Assembly (NCBI RefSeq): GCF_020880695.1
Contig: NZ_JAJIWO010000004.1
Coordinates: forward strand, 248,001-312,000
Source of the DNA: Mucilaginibacter sp. UR6-11
GTDB lineage: Bacteria > Bacteroidota > Bacteroidia > Sphingobacteriales > Sphingobacteriaceae
Direction: 5' to 3'
DNA length: 64,000 nt
The position numbers and the translations under genes were made by a program. Below the pieces are notes generated by a model. It saw only the letters and a list, made by a program, of their open reading frames with translations, had not been told where the DNA came from and searched no databases. Below are positions 34,598 through 43,815 of the stretch, piece after piece (the stretch's first letter is position 1; every line of letters starts with the position of its first letter).

Positions 34598-35173
34598 CTA
34601 CAAATGCGTATTGCTCCTGAACAGTTTTATCGCGATAGCCAATAATATTATCCCAAACGCTTTACGCAGAATATCAATTCCGGTTTTGCCAAATAGCTTC
34701 TCCAGCCATTGCACGTTTTTAAGTACCAGATAAACAAACATGGTATTGAGTACTATGCCTATCAATATATCCTGCGTTTGGTATTGTGATTTAAGCGATA
34801 ACAGCGTGGTCATGGTGCCGGCTCCGGCAATTAGCGGAAAAGCCAGTGGAACGATAGAAACCGTGCTTGACATTTCCTCGTCGGGTTTAAAAAGGTGAAT
34901 GCCCAATATCATCTCCATCGCGATAATAAAGATCACCAGCGAGCCCGCAATGGCAAATGAAGCCACATCAAGGCCGATGATATCAAGCAGTTTATCGCCG
35001 ACAAACAAAAACACAATCATTAAAATCAGCACCACTATACTGGCCTTTTCCGACTCGATGTGCCCGGCACGTTGGCGCAGCTGGATAATTACGGGTATGG
35101 CGCCGAGGATATCAATGATCGCGAAGAGGATCATGGTTACCGACACTATCTCTTTGAAAATGAAAGGGTGCAT
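34598..35173 (-). CDS. MarC family integral membrane protein
   Basis: This 191-residue protein has about six hydrophobic segments and the MarC pattern: DILGAIPVIIQL near the N-terminus (ALxxxxNPxGxxP-like), the central LAFPLIAGAGTMTTLL and a C-terminal LRKAFGIILLAIAIKLF. The family has no proven transport substrate; the antibiotic-resistance name is historical. It lies downstream of an amino acid permease gene but a terminator separates them. Confidence 0.9.
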   Translation of the reverse strand: MHPFIFKEIVSVTMILFAIIDILGAIPVIIQLRQRAGHIESEKASIVVLILMIVFLFVGDKLLDIIGLDVASFAIAGSLVIFIIAMEMILGIHLFKPDEEMSSTVSIVPLAFPLIAGAGTMTTLLSLKSQYQTQDILIGIVLNTMFVYLVLKNVQWLEKLFGKTGIDILRKAFGIILLAIAIKLFRSNTHL

Positions 35174-35218
35174 AATAATGGTTTTAGCGGTTTACACAAA
35201 GCTATAAAACAATATCAA

Positions 35219-35255
35219 CAAAAAAGGTCCTGAAAATATCCCAGAACCTTTTTTG
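35219..35255. terminator. Terminator after the amino acid permease
   Basis: AAAAAAGGT (35220-35228) pairs with ACCTTTTTT (35246-35254), with CTG/CAG pairing inside around one mismatch. Read leftward it ends the permease transcript with a T-tract; the A-tract on the other side makes it look bidirectional. Confidence 0.85.
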
Positions 35256-35275
35256 ATTATCGTAATATGCTGTTA

Positions 35276-36835
35276 TTACTCAACAAATTTAGGGTTTGGC
35301 GGATCTATGGCATTCTCGGGCTTGCCGTGGCGCACATGCGAGTGTTTAATGCTGTAGCCAAAATAAACCGCCATGCCGATACCCATCCAGATAAACAGGC
35401 GCAGCCAGTTCTCCAAACCTTCGCTGCCCATCATACATAAACAAATGACTGCGCCCAGCGGGCAAACTATCATGTATAATGGTGTTTTAAACGGACGCGT
35501 AATACCCGGATCTGTACGGCGCAAGATAAAGATACCCAGGCATACCAGCACGAATGCAAATAATGTACCTATACTCACCATATCGCCTACAATACTGTCG
35601 GGGATGAAACCGCCGAAGATAGATACCATCACAAAAAACAACCATTGCGATTTATAAGGTGTACGGAATTTAGGGTGCAGTTTTGAGAATATCGGCGGAA
35701 TTAAACCGTCAACACTCATGGTATAGAACACACGGGTCTGGCCCAGCAACATTACCAGGATAACCGATGAAAAACCGGCCAGAATAGCTATAGTAACCAG
35801 TTTTGCCAACCAGCCGTAACCGCCGCCCATGGCCGCGTTTATAGCATAAGTTACCGATGCTTCTTTACCTTGTAATAAAAATTCTTTGTAAGGAACTAAA
35901 CCGGTTAACACGTGCGAGAACAGGACGTATAATAATGTACAGAACACTAATGAGATCAGGATACCTTTTGGCATATCTTTCTGCGGGTTCTTGGCTTCCT
36001 GTGCCGCGGTTGATACCGCATCGAAACCGATAAATGCGAAGAACACTACACTTGCGCCGCGCAATACGCCCAGCCAGCCGTGGTTAAACGTATCGGCATA
36101 GTTTACCGTGCCTGTATTGGTTGTAACTGTACCTGCGTTAGCCGGTATCAGGTAAGGGATATGGTTTGCCGGATTAATAAAGCTCCAGCCTAAACCAATG
36201 ATCATTAATACGATGGCAACTTTAATGATTACGATAACGTTGTTTACCGCTGCCGATTCGGCCGTACCTTTGATCAGCAATAGCGTAAGCATTAAAAGGA
36301 TAAAGATAGCGGGTAAGTTAACGATACCGTGCGAACCTAATTCTGACGCGTACATACCCGTAGTAGTGGTTGATACTTCAAACGGTGAGTGTGATAACGC
36401 AAAAGGAATATGACAGTTAAAGAAAGTTTCAAGGAAGGTATTGAAATATTGCGACCAACCGATAGCGACAGTGGCGGCACCTAATGCATACTCTAAAACT
36501 AAATCCCATCCAATGATCCAGGCAATGAACTCGCCCATAGTAGCGTAAGAATAGGTATAAGCCGATCCTGCTATGGGTATCATACTGGCAAATTCAGCAT
36601 AGCATAACCCTGCAAGGGCGCAACCTGCTGCTGCAATTAAAAATGAAATGGTAACGGCCGGTCCGGCATGCTCGCCTGCGGCTGCAGCTGTACGCACAAA
36701 AATACCCGCGCCGATAATTGCGCCGATACCCAAAGCGATAAGCGAGCCAACACCGAGTGTACGTTTTAATGTCTTCTCTCCTTCTTTCGAAGCGGCCATT
36801 AATTGTGCAATAGGTTTTTTAATAAATAGCTTCAT
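35276..36835 (-). CDS. APC-superfamily amino acid permease (cationic amino acid transporter-like)
   Basis: A 519-residue protein with 12-14 predicted helices. The N-terminal motif LGVGSLIALGIGAIIGAGIFV is the APC substrate and ion binding region, and FIGFDAVSTAAQEAKNPQKDMP in the middle is characteristic of the CAT subgroup. It probably imports amino acids in exchange or with protons. A TATGTTTG box upstream on the minus strand may be the promoter. It has a long loop between helices 3 and 4 compared with the second permease at 41 kb. Confidence 0.92.
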   Translation of the reverse strand: MKLFIKKPIAQLMAASKEGEKTLKRTLGVGSLIALGIGAIIGAGIFVRTAAAAGEHAGPAVTISFLIAAAGCALAGLCYAEFASMIPIAGSAYTYSYATMGEFIAWIIGWDLVLEYALGAATVAIGWSQYFNTFLETFFNCHIPFALSHSPFEVSTTTTGMYASELGSHGIVNLPAIFILLMLTLLLIKGTAESAAVNNVIVIIKVAIVLMIIGLGWSFINPANHIPYLIPANAGTVTTNTGTVNYADTFNHGWLGVLRGASVVFFAFIGFDAVSTAAQEAKNPQKDMPKGILISLVFCTLLYVLFSHVLTGLVPYKEFLLQGKEASVTYAINAAMGGGYGWLAKLVTIAILAGFSSVILVMLLGQTRVFYTMSVDGLIPPIFSKLHPKFRTPYKSQWLFFVMVSIFGGFIPDSIVGDMVSIGTLFAFVLVCLGIFILRRTDPGITRPFKTPLYMIVCPLGAVICLCMMGSEGLENWLRLFIWMGIGMAVYFGYSIKHSHVRHGKPENAIDPPNPKFVE

Positions 36836-36865
36836 ATTTGTTTTGAAAATCAGTTAATCTATTCC

Positions 36866-36873
36866 CAAACATA
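36866..36873 (-). promoter_or_regulatory. -7 box of the amino acid permease
   Basis: TATGTTTG on the minus strand fits TAnnTTTG and lies 30 bp before the ATG at 36835. The -33 element is not clear, because the upstream stretch is a run of A and T. Confidence 0.45.
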
Positions 36874-37005
36874 CTTATTTTTTTTGAAAAAATTAATGCG
36901 CTGCAATTGTGCTTAAATATGCACCCGAAAGGCTCTGATCTGACAAATTGGGATGCCGGTTTGACAGCAGTTTAATTGTCATGGTTCTTTAGCTGATTCC
37001 TTACG

Positions 37006-38361
37006 CTACGGCTTATTATTTTTCAGCGCCTTTCTGATTTCCAACGGCAATAAAATCAACGTAATAAGCGCAGTAATTGATAAAGCTACGGACACACCAA
37101 TCACATCATTAAACAGCTTAGATAGAATAATAGCTAACGTAACAAAAAAACCTATTTCAATGGGCGATATAAAAGTGAGTATTTTTATTTTTCCCAAACC
37201 ATTTATAAAGTTTGAAAAAGGAGCATTTAAAATAATGATTATCGTATAAATGCCGATGGCTGCCGATAAATTAAACGGTATATGTACTTTATCTCCGAGC
37301 CATATTTTATATATCCAGCCCGATAAAAATATCATTATGACGGTTCCTGCACAAAACAATAAAGAGAAGTAGTTTAACCGCCTTAATGCGGATTTAATCC
37401 ACTCATTGTCCTTTTTTACAAAAGCCTGGGTCACCAGTGGCATTATCGGGCTGCATATTAAACCAAATATCATAACAGGCATGGTAAATATATTGGTAAC
37501 TATGCTAAACTGGGTAACTGCTGCAGGGTTAAATAGCTGTGTTATGATAAAAGGTGAGCTTGAATATAATATGGTAGCGGTTATTTGAACTATGAAAAAC
37601 TGCAGGCTTAGCCCTATTAAGCTTTTTGAGTGTTCAATCTTTACGGCACTAAATGATGGCCTTATATTTTTATATTTTTTACCGAAAACAATCAAACTAT
37701 ACAGGGTGTAAACCAGTACCGGCACCACGGTAACAATAGTGCATAGCAGCAAAATATTGCCTTTTTGAGTAAATAAGGTTGCCAGCCAAACCAATATAAG
37801 CGATACGCCATTGCCAATAGCAAGTAACATCGCCGCTTTTGCAGAGTTGCCGTGAGCTGCATCAACCATTGTGATCGTATCAACTATAAACCTCAAAATC
37901 ACACATGACACCGCCACGCTGGTAATTAAATAGAGTTCGTGCCTGGATATGGCATGCGTATTCAATATAACCTGCCAGTTTATAAACGGGTTAACCGCCA
38001 TAAAAAGAATAAGCACACTTAAAAAAATCCCCCCTAAAAAAGCATAAGCCGTGCTGATATATATTTTGCCTAGTTTAATATCTTCTTTGGCGAGAGCTTC
38101 GGCAAGTTTATTGCGCAAACCGTTAGACATGCCGATATCCAGCACCCCTATCCAGTTTACAATTGTGGTAAGCGTTACCCAGATGCCATATTTCTCAGTA
38201 TCTAAATATCCAAGGGCAAGCGGTATGTACAGCAGGGATATGATAACACTACCCGCTTTAATAAATAATGAAGCAAATACCTGCCGGATATATACCTTAC
38301 TTAAAGAATGCAGATTATTTAACCGAAACCGCGAAGATATTTTATTTAAGAGATTGCCCAA
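37006..38361 (-). CDS. Oligosaccharide flippase (Wzx / MOP superfamily)
   Basis: This 451-residue inner-membrane protein has about 12-14 hydrophobic helices and resembles polysaccharide flippases: an N-terminal helix-rich half (KAGSVIISLLYIPLALGYLDTEKYG) and a polar loop (GMSNGLRNKLAEAL). Flippases move lipid-linked glycans across the inner membrane. The gene is about 9 kb from the start of the exopolysaccharide locus and not in its operon. It may serve another glycan (peptidoglycan, O-antigen or EPS). A TATGTTTG box at 38464-38471 may be its promoter, implying a leader of about 95 bases. Confidence 0.85.
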   Translation of the reverse strand: MGNLLNKISSRFRLNNLHSLSKVYIRQVFASLFIKAGSVIISLLYIPLALGYLDTEKYGIWVTLTTIVNWIGVLDIGMSNGLRNKLAEALAKEDIKLGKIYISTAYAFLGGIFLSVLILFMAVNPFINWQVILNTHAISRHELYLITSVAVSCVILRFIVDTITMVDAAHGNSAKAAMLLAIGNGVSLILVWLATLFTQKGNILLLCTIVTVVPVLVYTLYSLIVFGKKYKNIRPSFSAVKIEHSKSLIGLSLQFFIVQITATILYSSSPFIITQLFNPAAVTQFSIVTNIFTMPVMIFGLICSPIMPLVTQAFVKKDNEWIKSALRRLNYFSLLFCAGTVIMIFLSGWIYKIWLGDKVHIPFNLSAAIGIYTIIIILNAPFSNFINGLGKIKILTFISPIEIGFFVTLAIILSKLFNDVIGVSVALSITALITLILLPLEIRKALKNNKP

Positions 38362-38463
38362 TTTAAATTAACTAGGTTTATTATTTAAGTAACACAGGTA
38401 CAGCATTCCTTTCAGAATATATGCTTGATCTCATTTACCATGATGAGCCTGCCGTTACACTAC

Positions 38464-38471
38464 CAAACATA
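38464..38471 (-). promoter_or_regulatory. -7 box upstream of the flippase gene
   Basis: TATGTTTG on the minus strand, identical to the box before the permease gene. The leader would be about 95 bases and holds a small CTCAT/ATGAG hairpin at about 38428-38445. Confidence 0.4.
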
Positions 38472-38524
38472 CTTAATTTATTTAAAACCCGCCTTACAAG
38501 TTTAAATAAGCAGGTTTGTGAACA

Positions 38525-38557
38525 AAAAAAGGGATACCGGTTCGGTATCCCCTTTTC
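38525..38557 (-). terminator. Strong terminator of the pyrophosphatase gene
   Basis: GGGATACCG (38532-38540) pairs with CGGTATCCC (38544-38552) around a 3-base loop. Read leftward it is followed by a run of at least seven T. It lies 16-48 bp beyond the hppA stop. Confidence 0.9.
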
Positions 38558-38572
38558 CATGGAATTATTAAT

Positions 38573-40810
38573 TTATGCTTTCTTGTCAACCTTGATTACA
38601 TGCGTAGTCATTGATTGCAGTTTGATTTGTTTTTGCAAGCGTGCGCTATGATCAACCGCGCTGTTTAAGTGCGGTGCGATAACCAGTGATACGATTGACA
38701 TTAACTTGATCAATATGTTCATTGAAGGGCCTGAAGTGTCCTTGAACGGGTCACCCACGGTATCGCCGGTTACAGATGCTTTATGCGGTTCTGATTTTTT
38801 GTAATGCATTTCGCCGTTGATCTCCACACCTTTCTCGAATGATTTTTTAGCATTGTCCCAGGCACCGCCGGCGTTGCTCTGGAAGATCCCCATCAATACG
38901 CCTGATACGGTAACACCGGCTAACAAACCGCCCAAAACTTCAGGGCCGAAAATAAAGCCAACCACTATCGGGGTGATCAATGCGATTAAACCCGGGGCAA
39001 CCATCTCGCGGATGGATGCTTTGGTTGATATCGCTACGCATTTTTCATACTCGGGTTTAGCTTTGTACTCCATAATGCCCGGTATCTCGCGGAACTGGCG
39101 GCGTACCTCTTCTACCATCGCCATTGCAGCCCGGCCCACAGCCGAGATACATAATGCCGAGAAGATAAACGGGATCATACCGCCCACAAACAAACCGGCT
39201 AATACGTTAGCTTTATAAATATCAATATGCTCAATACCTGCCACACCCACAAAAGCCGCAAATAAGGCCAGTGAGGTTAACGCTGCCGACGCAATGGCAA
39301 ATCCCTTGCCGGTTGCTGCGGTAGTGTTGCCTACGGCGTCCAGGTTATCTGTACGGTGACGTACTTCGGGCGGCAACTGGCTCATTTCGGCAATGCCGCC
39401 CGCGTTATCGGCAATAGGGCCAAACGCATCGATAGCTAATTGCATGGCTGTTGTCGCCATCATACCTGCGGCCGCAATAGCCACACCATATAATCCTGCG
39501 AAAAAGAACGAACCATAAATACCGGCTGCCAGCACTAAAATTGGCAACACGGTTGATTCCATACCAACGGCCAAACCGCCGATAATATTGGTTGCATGGC
39601 CGGTTGATGATTGTTTAATGATGCTCATAACCGGGCGCTTACCCATTGCGGTATAGTACTCGGTAATGATTGACATTAAGGTACCCACAACTAATCCTAC
39701 CAGGATAGAACCATAAACACCGTTTTTGGTAAATACCAATGATCCTTCTTTCAAAACGCCGTTGGCGTCCAGATCACGCACCAGGTGCATTTGGGTATTG
39801 GGCAGCATCCATTGTACCACAAAATAAGTAGCAATGGCCGTTAATATAATTGAGGCCCAGTTACCTATGTTCAGTGCGTTTTGTACGCTGTCAGTTTCGT
39901 TTTTAATCCTGACTAACGATGCGCCGACTATTGAGAATATCAAACCCAGGCCGGCAATCACCATCGGTAATAAAACCGGGGCAATACCGCCAAACTGATC
40001 GGGAGATACAATTTCACGGCCCAGCACCATTGTAGCCAGCATTGTCGCTACGTATGACCCGAACAGATCGGCGCCCATACCGGCAACATCACCTACGTTA
40101 TCACCCACGTTATCGGCAATGGTAGCCGGGTTACGCACGTCATCCTCTGGGATCCCGGCTTCAACCTTACCAACCAGATCCGCACCTACGTCGGCAGCTT
40201 TGGTGTAGATACCACCGCCCACACGCGCAAACAGCGCGATAGACTCGGCGCCTAACGAGAAGCCGGCCAGTACGTCTAACGCTTTAGCCATAGCCTCATG
40301 GTTAACGTCGCCACCTGTATTTTTAACATAAATAGTATAAAACACAATAAATAGAGAACCCAATCCAATGATAGCCAATCCCGCAACCCCAAGACCCATT
40401 ACAGTACCGCCGGTAAACGATACTTTAAGCGCCTGCGCCAAACTGGTTTTAGCGGCTTGTGTTGTCCGCACGTTTGCTTTGGTAGCGATACGCATGCCTA
40501 AATATCCCGCAAAAGCGGATAAGAACGCGCCAATAATAAAGGAAATAGCAATAACAGGGCTTGAGGTAACTACCGTAGTACCGCTCCAGGCCAACAATAA
40601 CGCTGTAACTACAACAAAGTAGGTCAGTATTTTCCATTCGGCGCGTAGAAAGGCCATTGCCCCATCAGCAATGTAGCCGGCCAGCTCATTCATGGAAGCA
40701 TCGCCGGTTTCCTGTTTGGTAACCCAGGCCGACTTGATACCCATAAATAAAATCCCCACTAAGCCAAATACGGGAATCAGGTAAATTAAGTAAGTGTTCA
40801 GAAAATCCAT
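38573..40810 (-). CDS. hppA: Membrane-bound ion-translocating pyrophosphatase
   Basis: A 745-residue protein with about 16 membrane helices. It hydrolyses pyrophosphate and pumps H+ or Na+ out of the cytoplasm. The pyrophosphate-binding loop DNVGDNVGDVAGMGADL, the preceding GGGIYTKAADVGADLVGKVE and the late NAGGAWDNAKK motif are all present. The sequence GNTTAATGKG has Ala where the potassium-independent class has Lys, so the enzyme is probably of the K+-dependent class; H+ versus Na+ cannot be told apart here. It ends in a strong terminator. Confidence 0.96.
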   Translation of the reverse strand: MDFLNTYLIYLIPVFGLVGILFMGIKSAWVTKQETGDASMNELAGYIADGAMAFLRAEWKILTYFVVVTALLLAWSGTTVVTSSPVIAISFIIGAFLSAFAGYLGMRIATKANVRTTQAAKTSLAQALKVSFTGGTVMGLGVAGLAIIGLGSLFIVFYTIYVKNTGGDVNHEAMAKALDVLAGFSLGAESIALFARVGGGIYTKAADVGADLVGKVEAGIPEDDVRNPATIADNVGDNVGDVAGMGADLFGSYVATMLATMVLGREIVSPDQFGGIAPVLLPMVIAGLGLIFSIVGASLVRIKNETDSVQNALNIGNWASIILTAIATYFVVQWMLPNTQMHLVRDLDANGVLKEGSLVFTKNGVYGSILVGLVVGTLMSIITEYYTAMGKRPVMSIIKQSSTGHATNIIGGLAVGMESTVLPILVLAAGIYGSFFFAGLYGVAIAAAGMMATTAMQLAIDAFGPIADNAGGIAEMSQLPPEVRHRTDNLDAVGNTTAATGKGFAIASAALTSLALFAAFVGVAGIEHIDIYKANVLAGLFVGGMIPFIFSALCISAVGRAAMAMVEEVRRQFREIPGIMEYKAKPEYEKCVAISTKASIREMVAPGLIALITPIVVGFIFGPEVLGGLLAGVTVSGVLMGIFQSNAGGAWDNAKKSFEKGVEINGEMHYKKSEPHKASVTGDTVGDPFKDTSGPSMNILIKLMSIVSLVIAPHLNSAVDHSARLQKQIKLQSMTTHVIKVDKKA

Positions 40811-40958
40811 ATACGTTATTAAAGTTTATATTTAGTTTGTTTTGATTATTCGGTTAATACTATAATTGGTTTTGCAAATTAGCAAATTAATTTCTTTACA
40901 ATAGCGTGTCAATTATAAAGTTTTTTGAATAGTTTAGAACTTTAAATTAACATGATTA

Positions 40959-42422
40959 ATGAGCAAAGAAACCGAACCAACCAAATTAAAAGCATCACTG
41001 GGCCTGCTTGACGGTACCATGATCGTAGCCGGATCAATGATCGGCTCCGGTATCTTCATCGTAAGCGCCGATATTATCCGTAATGTAGGCTCGGCGGGCT
41101 GGCTCATAGCTGTCTGGCTGATAACCGGTTTCATGACCCTTACCGCCGCCGTTAGCTATGGCGAGCTAAGCGCCATGTTCCCCAAAGCGGGCGGACAATA
41201 TGTGTATTTAAAAGAGGCTTATAATAAACTCATCGCCTTTTTATATGGCTGGAGCTTCTTCGCAGTGATCCAAACCGGCACTATAGCGGCGGTGGGTGTG
41301 GCATTCTCGAAGTTTACGGCTTACATAATGCCAGCTCCTTTAGTACACTTAGTAAGTGAAGACTATAAGGTTGTTGATACTATGTTTGGTAGTTATCACT
41401 TTACAATAAGTTCGGCACAAATTGTTTCAATCATCATTATAATACTCTTAACAGCCATTAACACCCGTGGCGTCAAAACCGGCAAACTTATTCAAAATAC
41501 ATTTACCATAACCAAGCTCGCCAGTTTATTCGGGCTGATCATATTTGGGTTGATCATGATCAAAGGCGACGTATGGACCGCCAACTGGACCAACGCCTGG
41601 AATATCCATAAACTAAACTTTGATAGCAGTACTTCTTCTTATACCATGGCTGCTGCCCTTGGCGCGGTTGCCGCCTCAATGGTAGGTTCAATTTTTAGCA
41701 GCGATGCCTGGAACAACGTAACCTTTATAGCCGGCGAGATGAAGAACCCGCAGCGCAATATCGGCCTGAGCTTATTTTTAGGTACCCTGATCGTAACGGT
41801 TATTTATGTTAGTGTTAACCTGGTGTATACCGGAGTTTTACCATTACATGATATCGCGACAGCAGAAAAGGACCGTGTGGCGGTATCAGCGTCGCAGGTA
41901 ATATTTGGCAACATAGGCACCTATGTCATCGCAGTAATGATCATGATATCAACCTTTGGTTGCAATAATGGTTTAATATTAGCCGGTGCACGGGTATACT
42001 ATACCATGGCCAAGGATGGCTTGTTTTTTAAACGTACGGGCACTTTAAACAAGAACGCTGTACCGGGCTTCGGTTTATGGATACAATGCATTGTGGCCAG
42101 TATATTATGCCTTAGCGGCCGGTACGGCGACCTGCTGGATATGATCTCCTTTGTGGTGGTGATATTTTATGTATTGACGATTTTAGGCATCTACATCCTC
42201 CGCGTAAAACGCCCTAAGGCCGAGCGCCCGTATAAAGCCTTCGGTTACCCGGTGCTGCCCGCTATTTATATGGTGATGGGACTGGCGTTTTGTTTATTGC
42301 TGATTATTTATAAACCGCAGTTTACCTGGCCGGGCCTGATTATTGTACTGATAGGCATACCCATTTATTATATAACCAAGTATTTTTCAAAAGATGAAGA
42401 GCAGTTTGAGAGCCCGGTTTAG
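40959..42422 (+). CDS. APC-superfamily amino acid permease (LAT-like)
   Basis: This 487-residue protein has about 12 helices and an APC signature GTMIVAGSMIGSGIFIVSADI near the N-terminus. It differs from the first permease by a shorter loop and the absence of the CAT pattern, and looks like an L-type exchanger (FSSDAWNNVTFIAGEMKNP). Substrate is unknown. The 3' end overlaps the DacB gene by 29 bp, so coupled expression with a peptidoglycan peptidase is likely. An import of D- or L-amino acids released during wall turnover is a guess from context. Confidence 0.92.
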   Translation: MSKETEPTKLKASLGLLDGTMIVAGSMIGSGIFIVSADIIRNVGSAGWLIAVWLITGFMTLTAAVSYGELSAMFPKAGGQYVYLKEAYNKLIAFLYGWSFFAVIQTGTIAAVGVAFSKFTAYIMPAPLVHLVSEDYKVVDTMFGSYHFTISSAQIVSIIIIILLTAINTRGVKTGKLIQNTFTITKLASLFGLIIFGLIMIKGDVWTANWTNAWNIHKLNFDSSTSSYTMAAALGAVAASMVGSIFSSDAWNNVTFIAGEMKNPQRNIGLSLFLGTLIVTVIYVSVNLVYTGVLPLHDIATAEKDRVAVSASQVIFGNIGTYVIAVMIMISTFGCNNGLILAGARVYYTMAKDGLFFKRTGTLNKNAVPGFGLWIQCIVASILCLSGRYGDLLDMISFVVVIFYVLTILGIYILRVKRPKAERPYKAFGYPVLPAIYMVMGLAFCLLLIIYKPQFTWPGLIIVLIGIPIYYITKYFSKDEEQFESPV

Positions 42423-43815
42423 TTTACTCCTATTATTAACAGCTACACAGGCATGGGCACAAACATCTTTACAGCAAAAATTATCGGCGGCGTTTAACCG
42501 TTTACAAACCGATAGCCAGTGCAAATACGCATCGGTATCATTAACCGTACTGGATGCCCGAACGGGCGAACAGGTGTTTGCCGGCAACCCCAATATGGGT
42601 TTGGCGCCGGGGTCGACCTTAAAAACGGTGACCACCATTACCGCTTTTAATTTATTGGGGAAGGATTTTAAATATCAAACCCCGTTTGGCTATAACGGCA
42701 CCATAGCCAACGGAACGCTAACCGGCGACATCATCATCAAAGGCAACGGCGACCCTACCCTGGGCAGCTGGCGCTGGGCAAACACTACCCAAAACTATGT
42801 TTTAAATGAACTGGTGGCTGCCCTCAAAAAAGCCGGCATCAAAAAAATAAACGGCCGTATTATTGGCGACGATACCCTGTACGGCTCGCAGTCTGTCCCG
42901 GATGGCTGGATCTGGCAGGACCTGGGCACCTATTACGGCGCAGGCGCAACCGCCCTTTGCTGGCACGAAAACCAGTTTGATATCAATTTAAAAACCGGCC
43001 CGGCAGGCTCGGCTGTAAAGGTGGCGGGCACTACGCCTGATGTCCCCTACCTGACATTTAAAAGTGAGTTGACCACCGGGGCAGCCGGCACCGGCGACAA
43101 TGCTTACCCCTACCTGCCCACGGGCTTAACCAATATGATGTACCTGCGGGGTACCTATGCTATCGACCAAACAAAAAAACTCATCTCGGCCGCTTACCCC
43201 GACCCTGCTTTTGATGCCGCCTTCCGGCTGTTAGATACTTTGAGGCGGCTAGGCATAACGGTAACCGGCGCACCCGAATCAACCCTGAGCCTTACTGCAA
43301 AGGGGCTGCAAACGCCGCCAATTACCACTACGCTTACCACCCTGCTATCGCCGGGACTGAGCCAGATTGTTTACTGGACCAACCGCAAAAGCCTAAACCT
43401 GTATGCCGAAGAGCTGCTGAAAGCCATTGCCGCCAAAGCAGGCAAAGAGGTAACCACGGCAAACGGCGTGGCTGTAATACAAAACTTTTGGAAAGCGCGT
43501 GGCATTGATGTTAACGCGATGGATATGATTGATGGTTGCGGCCTGTCGCCCGAGGACAGGATCACTACCCAAACCGTAGCCACCATTATGCAATCGGCCA
43601 AAAAAGAAAGCTGGTTTGCTGATTTTTATGACAGCCTGCCCGTTTATAACGATATGCACATGAAAAGCGGCAGCATCCACAACGTACAGGCCTACACCGG
43701 CTATCAAACCCACCAGGGGCGTGAGCTGGTATTTAGCATTATGGTAAATAACTACAATGGCCCCGGCAAAGGTATCAGGGAAAAGATGTTCAGGGTTTTG
43801 GATGAGTTGAAGTAA
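42394..43815 (+). CDS. dacB: D-alanyl-D-alanine carboxypeptidase/endopeptidase (PBP4-type, S13)
   Basis: This 473-residue periplasmic penicillin-binding protein has a signal peptide (LLLLLTATQAWAQ), the active-site SxxK Ser74-Thr-Leu-Lys77, the SxN motif Ser333-Leu-Asn335, and the KTG-like triad Lys424-Ser-Gly426. It trims or cleaves cross-links of peptidoglycan. The extra domain between SxxK and SxN, typical of S13 enzymes, is present at about 85-320. The gene starts 29 bp inside the permease gene. The stop is followed by a 590-bp repeat-rich block. Confidence 0.95.
   Translation: MKSSLRARFSLLLLLTATQAWAQTSLQQKLSAAFNRLQTDSQCKYASVSLTVLDARTGEQVFAGNPNMGLAPGSTLKTVTTITAFNLLGKDFKYQTPFGYNGTIANGTLTGDIIIKGNGDPTLGSWRWANTTQNYVLNELVAALKKAGIKKINGRIIGDDTLYGSQSVPDGWIWQDLGTYYGAGATALCWHENQFDINLKTGPAGSAVKVAGTTPDVPYLTFKSELTTGAAGTGDNAYPYLPTGLTNMMYLRGTYAIDQTKKLISAAYPDPAFDAAFRLLDTLRRLGITVTGAPESTLSLTAKGLQTPPITTTLTTLLSPGLSQIVYWTNRKSLNLYAEELLKAIAAKAGKEVTTANGVAVIQNFWKARGIDVNAMDMIDGCGLSPEDRITTQTVATIMQSAKKESWFADFYDSLPVYNDMHMKSGSIHNVQAYTGYQTHQGRELVFSIMVNNYNGPGKGIREKMFRVLDELK

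Noticed and set aside
35276..42422. The two permeases as a recent duplication
   Set aside because: They belong to different APC subgroups with little similarity beyond the family motifs.
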